A program made the position numbers and the translations under genes. From positions 102,522-166,521 of the forward strand of contig MU001685.1 of NCBI GenBank assembly GCA_010093515.1: a DNA stretch of 64,000 nt, in the 5' to 3' direction. Within the stretch, counting starts at the first letter, position 1, and each line of letters starts with the position of its first letter. Shown here piece after piece: positions 1 to 9,964 of this stretch. The stretch comes from Lineolata rhizophorae (lineage: Eukaryota > Ascomycota > Dothideomycetes > Lineolatales > Lineolataceae). The notes under the pieces were generated by a model, which saw nothing but the letters and a program-made list of their open reading frames with translations, was not told the DNA's origin and did not search any database.

Positions 1-2044
1 ATTCGTCCTCGCGACAGAACCACCTCTGCCTAAGTTCGAGAGGCCCTACGTTACCGCTAGCTTTACTATCGCGTTTCCTCTCATCTCAGCAGTGGCGAAT
101 ACATATCTACGGCCGTAATATGTCTCGGGGTTCATGGATTTTGGTTGCTGTATTTGTCGGCGCTGATACCGCGGGTATACGAGCTATTGTGCAATGCGCG
201 CCGTTACCCTATGCCGAAAAAGTCCTCATCATGGTTGGACTGGCCGCCGGACCTTGATCTGCTTAATCTGGACCCCCACGGTGGAAGTTGCGCGACAGCA
301 GGGGCGTTATAAGAAAGGCGTGCCGTCTTGGCTCTTGCATTGTTGTTGATAGCAGTTGTTTCTAGCTCTTGGGCAATTTTGACGCAGTCATCGTTGCCAG
401 GAAGCTCGAACATATTGTTTGATTTTCCTGCATTGCCCTACTCGCATTCTTGGGGGTTGGTGCCTTCACTTTCCCGTAAGAATAGTGATTTTTTTTTTAA
501 TTCTCTCTATAAAAGTTATTTCGGTCCAGAAGTTAAAACGCATTGGCGGGCGTTAATTCCACAGACCTCTCGCAGTCCTAGACACATCTGGTAAATAAAC
601 CGTCTGTCGTGTCGCCCCCGCTAGAACTAAACTATAATTGTAGTTTATCAAGGCAATCAACAACTCCCTCAGCGTTCCACTCCTTAACAACACCCTAAGC
701 TTATAGAACACCGGTTCCAGCCGCTGTCAGATAACAGTGCAAGGGGTACTGCGAAATACCGAATACGTCGATTCTACTGAGAATTTTGAAATTTCTACAA
801 CCTGTCGGGCCAACCTACACTACTGTGACATCCTTCGCGTGCCTAGGGGAGCGGGAAGCGATTGCACACTCTATCCCTGCACATGAAGCTGTTCTTACTT
901 ATAGTCTGGTGTACAAGCCATGTACGGAAGATGGCGTACACTGGGTGTATAAAAGTGATCAAAGGTAGAGATGCCGGAGAGAATAAGTGAAAAGGATTCC
1001 TCTGACATGAAATTATAGTAGGTAATCTACTCTACTCCTCATCTGAGAACTCTCCAAAAAAGGCTCGCCTCAAGCAGTCCTCCCCAAACCCAACACTATA
1101 GCACAACAGAACTCAAATTCCATACCGAGAACAATTTCCCAATAAATTTCTCACTCAAACCACCGTGGAACCGTAATCCCTCACAAATACGGAATGACAC
1201 CAGGCAGCGCAGCTACGATAGCTTCAACCTACGCTCCCACACGCACAACCACCGCTTCCTAGGCACTCACTCTGCGTCACAAGTCAAGCGCATCACCTGC
1301 TGAAACACCACTCCGAAACGCATAGTTGACGCGCAGACAAACCTAGGTCTGCGCACACAATAAAACACATCACAGAAATCACGGCATGCACGTAGCAAAC
1401 AAACACGCACACACACAAAGAAGCTCACAAATCTACTAACAAAACAAAAAGTCAGGCTACTGTATGAAAGGATGTCGCAAGAAAAAAGCGCAGTAAAGTA
1501 CAAGAGTTCCAACTCACGTCGAGAAGAGGGGTAAGAGGGGGGGAGCTAGGGAAAAGGGAGGAAAAATATGAACCACCTAGGCTATCACAGGACGCAGGCG
1601 GGAGAGAAAGAGGAAGGACTCGAAAGAGCTAGGGAAAGAAGAGTTCAAAAACTCCCAACATTCAACCCCTGACTTTTTCTCCCTCAACCGAAACCCTTCC
1701 TCTCCCTACACAAGCCCTAATGCTTTCCTCGAACCCTTCCCTCGCCGTGAGATAAAAATGTGCTTTCCGAACCGCAGGAGTTAGTTTGCCAGGCTAGGTA
1801 TTTGCGCTCTCTATTTCGCCCGTTCCTCGCGTCTGTAACCTTACAAACTACGCCACCGCACCCCTCCAGCAACTCACACTCCGGAATCGCCTTCGAAATA
1901 CAGCAGCCCTACTGCCACGTCACCATCCGCCACAATCGGAGCTCCCTCCAGATTACTTCATCCCCAACCACCGAATGCCCCCCTGAAAAGTCTATGAACA
2001 AGTTGATCCCATCCCGGAAGAGAAGTCGTGGTTAGAGAAGCTGT
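1..2044. other. Left-edge intergenic DNA, no gene recognised
   Basis: The open frames here are short, overlap in conflicting frames and carry no motif I recognise. The stretch at about 1190-1520 is rich in CA/AC dinucleotides, and 1520-1740 is purine-rich then pyrimidine-rich. The last few tens of bases should be the 3' untranslated region of the ADP/ATP carrier that ends at 2045 on the minus strand. Confidence 0.5.
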
Positions 2045-3650
2045 TTAGCCGGAGCCACCCTTGAACTTCTTTCCGAAGAGGAGAAGCTGGACCTGGTCGT
2101 AGATGGACAGCACACCGGCACCGGCGACACCACGGAGAATGTTGGCACCAGCACCCTTGAAGAGCGACTTGACACCCTCGGCGGCGATGATCTTACGGAA
2201 GGCATCCATGGACGAAGAGTACTTGACGGCCTGTTGAGGCATTAGCGTTGCTCAATTAATTGAGTGAATTCAACTGGTCAAATACTTACCTCACCAGAGG
2301 TCATCATCATACGACGACGGACGGTGTCGAGCGGGTACGAGGCAACACCAGCACCAGTGGTCACAGACCAGCCGAGCAAGAAGGAGGCCAGGAAGTTACC
2401 CTCAAGCGGGCCGACAAGGACGACAGGCTTGAAGGAGTCGTACATGCCAAAGTACAGACCACGGTAGACGATGATACCAAGGACCGAGGGACCGAAGCCA
2501 CGGTACAGACCGGCGATACCATCAGAGGCCAGGGTCTTCTTGTAGACGTCGACCAAGCCGTTGAACTGGCGGTCACCACCGTGCTTGGCGTGCTTGGCAT
2601 CGTTGGCAAGACGGGTACGAGCGTAGTCCAGGGAATAGACGAAAAGTAGGGACGTAGCACCGGCAGCCTGTTGCGATCGTGAGCAGGGATAATTGAGGAT
2701 GGAATTGGCATGTGGTGATATGATATACTTACACCGCCGGAGGCAAGGTTACCAGCCATCCACTTGGCGTAGCCGTCGCGCTCCTTCTTGTAGGCAAACA
2801 TCGACTTGTAGGTATCACGGAAAGCGAAGTTGAGGGCCTGGGTAGGGAAGTAACGGATGACGTTGGCAGTGTTGCCTCGCCACAGGGATACGACACCCTC
2901 TCCAGCGACGGTGCGGCGGAAGCAGTCGAAGATACCGTTGTACTTCCGATCCAGACGGCCAGCCTTGAGCATCTCATCCTACAATTGATAGAGGTGTCAG
3001 GCATCAGCGTAGTCGACGGAAAATTTGAATCCGTGAAAGGATAAGGGGAGAAGTAGACAACTTCAGCATTGAATGCTTACCTGGTTCTGGATGAGCAGCT
3101 TGACGCGCTCAATGGGGGCGGCGGCGGTCTTCGAGACGGCGGCAGAGACACCACCCACTGTGGTGTTGATAAGACATTAGCTACGGACCGGCGACGACAA
3201 CTCGGCCTCAGACCACGGGCGACTGCTCCTACGACGCCAATGGAAGGCGTCAAGCAGCGCTGCACTCTCCGACGAGGTTGGACGTACTCAGGAAGTCGAC
3301 CACGAAGCCCTGCAAGCGACAAATTTCGTTAGCGCCAAGACATCGTAAGAGCCGCGAGAAAAGAAAAAAAAATTTCCGTCGCGGCGCTCTCGGGGAACCC
3401 AGCGAGGCCCGCGACAGCTCCCAAGAGGCAGCGCAGGCCGTCGCCGCACGCCAGGAAGCTGCATCTCGCGCATTGACGTCGTGGGTAGATGGCGCGGATG
3501 GCGGACGGTGCCGGCGTGCGCTGGGGGCGGCATCGCGGATGCCAGGGCGAACGCCGGAGATAGGAGAAGCAGGTGCTGAAGGGCGGGAAGAGAGCTTACC
3601 GGCATGCCGAGCACCGACTTCTCGGACTGAACGACTTCGCCCTTGGCCAT
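2045..3650 (-). CDS. Mitochondrial ADP/ATP carrier
   Basis: Exchanges cytosolic ADP for matrix ATP across the inner mitochondrial membrane. Six exons join into about 319 residues, the usual family length: 3650-3600, 3309-3288, 3157-3081, 2978-2733, 2667-2290 and 2230-2045. All junctions have GT..AG borders and consistent phases. Three mitochondrial carrier repeats are visible, with signatures [18 protein letters not shown] (Ser in place of Pro, as is normal in this carrier's second repeat) and YPLDTVRRR. The diagnostic RRRMMM hexapeptide falls near residues 249-254. The start is the ATG opening [12 protein letters not shown], which gives a short polar N-terminus before the first helix ([20 protein letters not shown]). 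The second exon is only 22 bases. The intron density is high for a gene of this size. The family is certain; which paralogue it represents is not determined. Confidence 0.96.
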
Positions 3651-5394
3651 GGTGGAAAGCGTGTGAAGCTGGACGGCTTCGACAACGGGATAAGGAATGA
3701 GAGGAGAGGGGGGAGGGAAAAGGAAGATGGGGGATGGGTTGGAAGATGCCGGAAGGATGGGAAGGGCGGTGATGGAGAAGGAAAACGGAGAGGGTTTTGG
3801 CCGGCAGCGACCAAGAGGCTTTTTCTTTTCGCCCCGGCAGCCTTAGTCAGCCCGTCGCGAACGGTAGCGGGCACGGGGCGGGTGCCCGTTGTTCCGTAGA
3901 CTGGAGAAGTGTGAAGCCCGCTGGGCAACTGAATGTTGCGCATCATTCACAACTTTCCCACCATTTTTTTTTTTTTCCAGAATTTGCGTTCCTGCACACT
4001 GTCCTCTGATGTTTGCAATTCGAACAGCTGTCTCTTTCCATTGCGCAATTGTTGTCTGCTTCACAGCTCTGTTCATCGCCTTCAAAATTGTACCTCTCGG
4101 TCGCTACGGAGCACTGCTCGCCTCCCGCGATAAGAACACACCTCCCTCTCCGAAACGCAGCGGCGGGCCCGGCGCCCGGACCAATCGCGCGCGCCAGCCT
4201 CCTGCCTCCGGGCACCCGAGATTGTCCGGCGGCCTTGGCCACCACCAGGAAAGATCTCGGTCCGCCCATCAACAACCATTTTTTCCTTGCGCTCGCCAAA
4301 ATGACGCAGCACCGAAAGACAAAAGGCATCCAGGCGAATCCCTCCGGCTAGGCCGAGCAAGAGGCCCTCTGGCCTCTCGCAGCCGTCACACCAAGTGACC
4401 AACAGCCCAAACTTGCATCCCCCTTCCCCCCAACAAACACCGCGTCAATGCGCCTGGACTCGGCCTCGACCAAAAAAAATTCAGCGGGCCCTTACTGCCT
4501 AGGTACATACCTACTTACCATATACAGACACAGCATAGGTAGCGCACACACGACCCCTTGAGCCGGGCGCCACCGCGAGCGGCCGCTGGCGTTCCAGAAA
4601 CCGCTATTTCCGCCCGCCCAGCCCCGCCGCCTCTTCGCGCCTCGGTCCTCTCCGTCGCTCTCCCCGTGCGGCCCCGTCCCGCTCCTAGATTTCCCGGCCT
4701 CAACTTGCGCCTGGACCACCGCCTGAGCCGCTCGCTCGCTCGCTGCCCCGGCAATGGAGGCTCTACCTACCTAGGCGCAAAGAAAGCCCCTAGTACATAG
4801 GAACTTCCGGGTCCCAATTTTTTTTTTTTTTTTGCCGCTTTGATTTTAGATTTTCTCTTTGCCGAGGAGCCGCGCTCGGCGCACGGACTATTTACGTTGT
4901 TCCGTTTCCGGGCAAGGCTTCGGCGGAGGGGAGTTGTAAACTTTTGTCTCCGCAGGTGCGATACTATGTATGTACATTGTACTTCGTAGCAAGGTGCCAA
5001 TGGATGCAATTCCACGCACGTGCTTGTCCCAATCGATGACGGCATGCCCCGACATTCCGTCACGGTGCGGACCTGAGCCGCTAGCCGTATCGGGGGGCTT
5101 CATAAGCCTCCGTCCATGAATGTCATCACACCCCGCCGCTTCCTCTTCCATGGCGCGCGTGGCTTGCCAACGGACGATCGCCGCTGCGGACTCGGCGAGC
5201 GATTCAAGTGCTCTCACCTAACCTTATAGGGTCGGGAGCCCGTTATGTCAAGAAGACTCAGCATTATAGACCTAAACTTTCTATGCCTTCGTCTACCTAT
5301 TATTACGGACATATATCAAAGACTCTAAGCCCATACATAATCCGCTACAACTCTAGCCCCCACTCCCTTTTCCGCAAACCCTGGCTCCCCAACC
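3651..5394. other. Intergenic region upstream of the ADP/ATP carrier
   Basis: No supported gene. It should hold the ADP/ATP carrier promoter (reading leftwards) and, at its right end, the 3' flank of the sterol reductase gene. Long T homopolymers occur at about 3963-3978 and 4817-4833. A cluster of CCTAGGTA/TACCTA-type words lies near 4496-4540 and again at 4768-4800. GC-rich open frames in several overlapping frames at 4100-4780 look fortuitous. Confidence 0.5.
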
Positions 5395-7022
5395 TCAATA
5401 CACACCCGGCACAATCCTCCACCTCACCCGCCTACAGTACTCGTCCCAATCCGCGCCGTACTTCCTCCGACACTTCTCCTCGTCCCTGCGCTCCCTGTGC
5501 ACCAGCAGGACGGCGAAATACGCCAGGTAGAAGTAGGTGACGAGCATGCCCCAGCCCCTGGCGTCGCCCGGGTCGAGGCCCAGCCTGACGGGCGCGCCGC
5601 CCGGCGCCGGGGTCCCGTAGCGCACCACGAAGCCGGCGAGGCCCGTGGGCAGCGCGTAGGCCCACGACATGAGCCAGTCGCCGAGGTAGTTGACGTGGCG
5701 GGCGGTGCCCCACCAGCCGCCGGTCAGGAGCTTGCTGCCGGCCGCCGTCTCCATGTACGCGAGGTGGCTGACCTTGGGGTCGGCCGGGTCGGTGCGGAAC
5801 CGGTTCTTCTCGTTGTTGGCGGCGCGGAAGAGCGCGTAGCCGGAGCCCTGGACGGCCAGCACGGCGGCCACGCCCCAGGGCCCGAGCGCGACCGGGTGCA
5901 TGGCCAGGTAGCGGGCCTGGACGCAGTAGACGAAGGGCACCCAGACGAGGTCGCCGAAGGCGAGCATGAAGCCGAAGCCGTCGCCGATGACGTCGACGGT
6001 GGTCAGGATGGCGGGCTCCATGTACAGCGCGTCGAAGACGTAGACGGCCTGGCTGAAGACGACGAGCAGGATGCTGTCCGTCACGACGCCGTGCGCCCGG
6101 TACTGCCGCGCCACGAAGGCCAGGTCCAGGACCACCCAGCCCAGCATCCCCGGCCGCAGCTCCATGAAGGCCTTGATGTCCACCTCGCCGAACACGGGCA
6201 GCGAAACCCGCGGGTTCAGCTCCCGCCCGATGAACCAGTCGTACACCATGTTGCCGCTGTGCCCGCCCGCGGCGAGCTCGCGCCGCGCCGGGTTTGGCGT
6301 CGCCGGCACGGAGAAGGACCGCACGTACACGAAGGTGGCGAGCAGGTTCGCGATGATCAGGTTCGACGTCAGCAGCGGGATGAAGTTGTCCCAGATGAAG
6401 GGCCAGACGGGGAAGTCGGCTCCCTGGGCGAGGGTGCCGGCGGCGAGGAGCGAGCAGATGAAGAGCGCCGAGGAGAAGGCTGTTGCGAACCGGCGAGCCG
6501 ACTAGTTAGAAACCTTCTCTCCAGGAATGGCAGAGTGGGTTGTTTAGGGGATGAGGGGCTTCGCTCCGCACCATTGAGCCTGTATTTCAGCCTCCCGCCG
6601 CTCCGCAGCTCGACGCCTTCCACCTCCGTCGCCGGCAGCAACGCGTACGTCGCCAGGCTCAACAGGTAGTAGCCCAGAGTCGCGAGGAACGCCTGGCCGT
6701 TCAGCAGCGTCGAGGGGCCATGCCAGCCCACGTCGGCCTTCAGCTTGTCCAGGGTGAGCGAGCTCGGGTGCAGAAGCGAGGGGGCGGGGCAGCCGGACAC
6801 ATCGTTGCAGGCGAAGGCGAGAACGTAGGCGACGAAGGGGGAGCCGAGGGAGATACCTAGGGCGCCGATGCTGCGAGATAGAGGACGAGACGGTTAGCGT
6901 GCGCTAGCATAGTACGCGGGGATGGCGGAGGAGAGAGAGAACGGTGTGCAGTGGACTTACGGCCCGCCGAATTCGTAGCCGTGCTTTTCGGGCGCCGAGG
7001 AAGAGCTCTTGTCGCGCGCCAT
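5395..7022 (-). CDS. ERG24: Delta(14)-sterol reductase (C-14 sterol reductase)
   Basis: Reduces the C14-15 double bond left after lanosterol 14-demethylation in ergosterol synthesis; family members are multi-pass endoplasmic reticulum membrane enzymes using NADPH. Three exons (7022-6961, 6870-6572, 6479-5395) give about 481 residues, typical for ERG24. Family marks are GRELNPR (near 205-211), the cofactor loop NNEKNRFR, the signature LLTGGWWGTARHVNYLGDW (from about 371), and the terminal block KYGADWDEYCRRVRWRIVPGVY split around residue 465-481. The ending and motif spelling fit ERG24 better than the related ERG4 reductase. The second acceptor was placed at the CAACAG that restores KYRLNAFSSALF, because the nearer CTAG acceptor leaves the wrong frame. 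Codon third positions are overwhelmingly G or C. The gene diverges from the photolyase gene. Confidence 0.93.
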
Positions 7023-7730
7023 GGGGGTGGTGTCAAATTGTCGAGCTAGGTATCCCGGCGCAGCTGGATTAAATATCCGTGGCAGAAGACGCTCGCTGCG
7101 CGACTGTCAGGGCCGGATCCCGCGGTTCCTGATCGTACGGTCCGTGACGGGCGCGGGCCCGAGGGGGTCAGTCGAGTTTGGAGCGCTGCGATTCGCCAGA
7201 GCCGCTCTCGGAAGCTGAGCTCCCGCTGGAGAGGCGCCAAGCGTGCGCGTCGAGCTCGGGGCCGGGGTGCGCTGTCCGTCCTGCAGGTCCCGACGAGCCA
7301 GTTGCCAGCGCTCCGCGGCTTGTAGAATGCACGATGCTGAAGCTCGGCCAGAAACGGCGGCCGGCTTGGGTTGCGAGATCCCGCCTTGCGCTTCTGCGGC
7401 CTGCGCCGTCTCGTCTCGCATGTGCCCACGGCGGCTGATCCGCGCCCGCATTCGGGCTCCGGTTGCATCATCGACTCCGCCAGCTCCATCGCGACCAGCG
7501 CAACACCATCGGCCGTGATGACGCGCATATGCCCTCCAGCGCCACGACTGGCACCCGGCCGCCGCCGGCGATATGCTGCGCATTTCTTTTAGATCATTGG
7601 CCGCAACCGGCTCAATTGGCACCCAACGCCCATCAAACTCCGACCCCTAAGCATCTACACATCCACACTCTGCACGCGAACAGCCTTGACCCCTCGATCC
7701 GCCGCTGAACGCTCCTCGAGCCTGCCAAAA
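7023..7730. promoter_or_regulatory. Shared divergent promoter region, ERG24 / photolyase
   Basis: The 708 bases between the two start codons must contain both promoters. Visible elements include two GATC words 15 bases apart (7116-7119 and 7131-7134), another GATC near 7376, and ATTGG (inverted CCAAT) boxes around 7594-7600 and 7614-7618. GATC pairs resemble the elements bound by fungal White Collar photoreceptor complexes, but the match is short and is only suggestive. Open frames inside this stretch overlap one another on both strands and are taken as fortuitous. Confidence 0.5.
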
Positions 7731-9964
7731 ATGCCTCCTAAGAGTAGCCGCGGCAGCACCGAGGCGCGGCCGCGCCCGAGGGTGCTCTATTGGTTCCGCA
7801 CCGACCTGCGCCTGCACGACTCGCCGGCGCTGCACGCCGCGCTCGAGCTCGACCCCGAGTGCTTCTGCCCGGTCTTCACCTGGGACCCGCACTATGTGTA
7901 CCGCACGAGAGCCGGGCCGAACCGGTGGCAGTTCCTGTGCGTCCTCACGATGCCGAACACCTCCACCGCAAGCCGCACCGCAACACTAACCCGAGCCGCG
8001 CTCGCCCTCCCCGCCCTGCCCCCCGCAGCATCGACTCCCTAACCCACCTGTCCCACGCCCTCACCGCCCTCCACCCCTCGCAGACCCTCCTTGTCCTCCG
8101 CGGCCCGCCCCTCGCCCTCCTCGCCGCCCTCCTCGCCGCCCACCGCATCACCCACCTCGCCTTCGAGCCCGACCCGGACCCGCGCGCCGCCGCCCGCGAC
8201 GCCCGCGTCCGCGCCCTCGCCCAGGCCCGCGGCGTCGCCCTCGTCAACGGCGACCGCCCGGGCCGCACCCTCTGGGACCCCGCCGCCCTGGTCGCCGCCA
8301 ACGCCGGCCGGCCCACGACGTCGCTCGCGCAGCTGCGGCGCGCGGCCGCCGCGCTCGCCGCCGCCGCCGAGCCGCCGCGCCCGCTGGCCCGGCCAGAGCG
8401 CCTGCCGCCGCCGCCGCCCGAGCGCCCGTCGCCGGCCGACCTCGAGCGCGCCGACCCCGACGTCGCGGCGGGGCGGGCGCCAGACGAGGGCCTCGGCGCC
8501 GACGTCAACGCCGCGCTGCGGGCCCGGCCCGAGAGGTCGTACGCGGGCGGCGCGGCCGGGCCCCGCGCCGACTTCGCCGTCCCGGCGCTCGAGGAGCTGG
8601 GCTTCGCGGCCGGGGCGGCGACGACGCCGCTGCGCGGCGGCGAGGGCGAGGCCCTGGCCCGGCTCGGCGCCGTGGCGGGCGACGCGGCGTTCGCGGCCCG
8701 GTTCGCGAAGCCGGCGACGGCGCCGACGGCGCTGGGCTTCGGGCCCGAGGAGAACGGCACGACGGGGCTGTCGCCGTACTTGCATTTCGGGTGTCTTGGG
8801 GTGCGGGAGTTTTGGTGGAGGGTTCAGGGGGTGGTCGAGGAGTATGAGGGGCGGGGCAAGCGGGAGGGCGGCGGAGCGGCAAAGGCGACGCGGCCGCCGG
8901 AGAGCCTGGCCGGGCAGCTGCTGTTCAGGGAGATGTATTTCGCGGCGCAGGCGGCGCTGGGGGAGCGCTTCGGCCGCACCGTCGGCAACGACATCGTGCG
9001 CTTCGTGCCGTGGCATCTGCCCTCCAAACTGGCCGGGCCGAACGGCGACGGGAGCGGTCTTGCGCCAGCCGACGCGCCCGGCCCCGACGACGACGCCGAC
9101 GCCTACCGCGTCGACTCGCCGCAGGCCCACGCGTGGTTCCGCCGCTGGCGCGCCGGCACCACGGGCTTCCCGTGGATCGACGCGCTGATGCGGCAGCTGC
9201 GGCGCGACGGGTGGGTGCACCACCTGGGCCGGCACGCGCTCGCGTGCTTCCTGACGCGCGGCGGGTGCTACGTCGACTGGGAGCGCGGGGCGCGCGTCTT
9301 CGAGGAGCTCCTGCTCGACCACGAGCCGGCGTGCAACGCGGGCAACTGGATGTGGCTGAGCTGCACCGCGTTCGAGAGCCGCTTCTTCCGCTGCTACAGC
9401 CCGGTCGCGTTCCCGAAGAGGTGGGATCGGGAGGGCAGGTTCGTCAAGAGGTGGGTCCCGGAGCTGGGCGGGTTCCCGGAGAGGTTTGTGTACGAGCCGT
9501 GGAACGCGCCGGCGGAGGTGCAGCGCAAGGCCGGCTGCGCGATCAGAGGCGACGGGTTAAGCCCCGTCGAGGACGACGCCGGCGATGGCTTGCAGTCCTA
9601 TCCGGAACCCATGTTCGACTTCGCCGAGCGGCGCGACGTCTGCATCCGTGCGATGAAGAAGGCGTATCGCGTTGGGTTGTTCGGCAACGACGAGCGCGTC
9701 TTGGACGGGTCCTGGAGGCGGTTGTTCGACGATGAGGCCGAGGGGCCGACGGAGGGCGAGGAGGGCCCGCCTGGGGCGGGCGGAATGGCGCATGAGGAGG
9801 CGACGGGGGAGGAGGAGATTGATGGGGGGCAGCGGGAGGATGATGGTGGTGGAGAGGAGGTTAGCGAGCCTGATGGGAAAGGAAAAGGGAAGAGAGGAGC
9901 GGCGAGGAAGAGGCAGGCTAGTCAGACCACGTTGGACGGACATGTCGAGAAGGCGAAGAAGTAA
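7731..9964 (+). CDS. (6-4) photolyase / animal-type cryptochrome
   Basis: Blue-light FAD flavoprotein that repairs (6-4) photoproducts or signals light. Two exons (7731-7936, 8029-9964) encode about 713 residues. The N-terminal photolyase domain starts at VLYWFRTDLRLHDSPAL, and the intron restores RWQFLIDSL. The FAD domain shows LSPYLHFG, ESLAGQLLFREMYF, FPWIDALMRQLR, WVHHLGRHALACFLTRG and NAGNWMWLSC. The two histidines used by (6-4) photolyases in catalysis correspond to about His467 and His471 and are both present, so repair activity is plausible. The CYSPVAFPKRWD and YEPWNAP blocks favour the (6-4)/cryptochrome branch over CPD photolyase. The tail (after about 640) is acidic, then basic, and ends with a PIP-box-like QTTLDGHV. 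The region near 165-235 is expanded with Ala, Pro and Arg. Codon use is extremely GC-rich. Confidence 0.93.

Noticed and set aside
6501-6503. Alternative ERG24 acceptor CTAG just before TCGGCTCGCC
   Set aside because: It leaves the wrong phase with the donor at 6571; the acceptor 22 bases downstream restores the conserved YRLNAFSS reading.
5497-6669. 390-codon frame on the plus strand
   Set aside because: It is antisense to the ERG24 exon, and arises from extreme GC3 in that gene; no family motif.
8039-9322. 427-codon frame on the minus strand
   Set aside because: It is antisense to the photolyase FAD domain; composition artefact of GC-rich codons.
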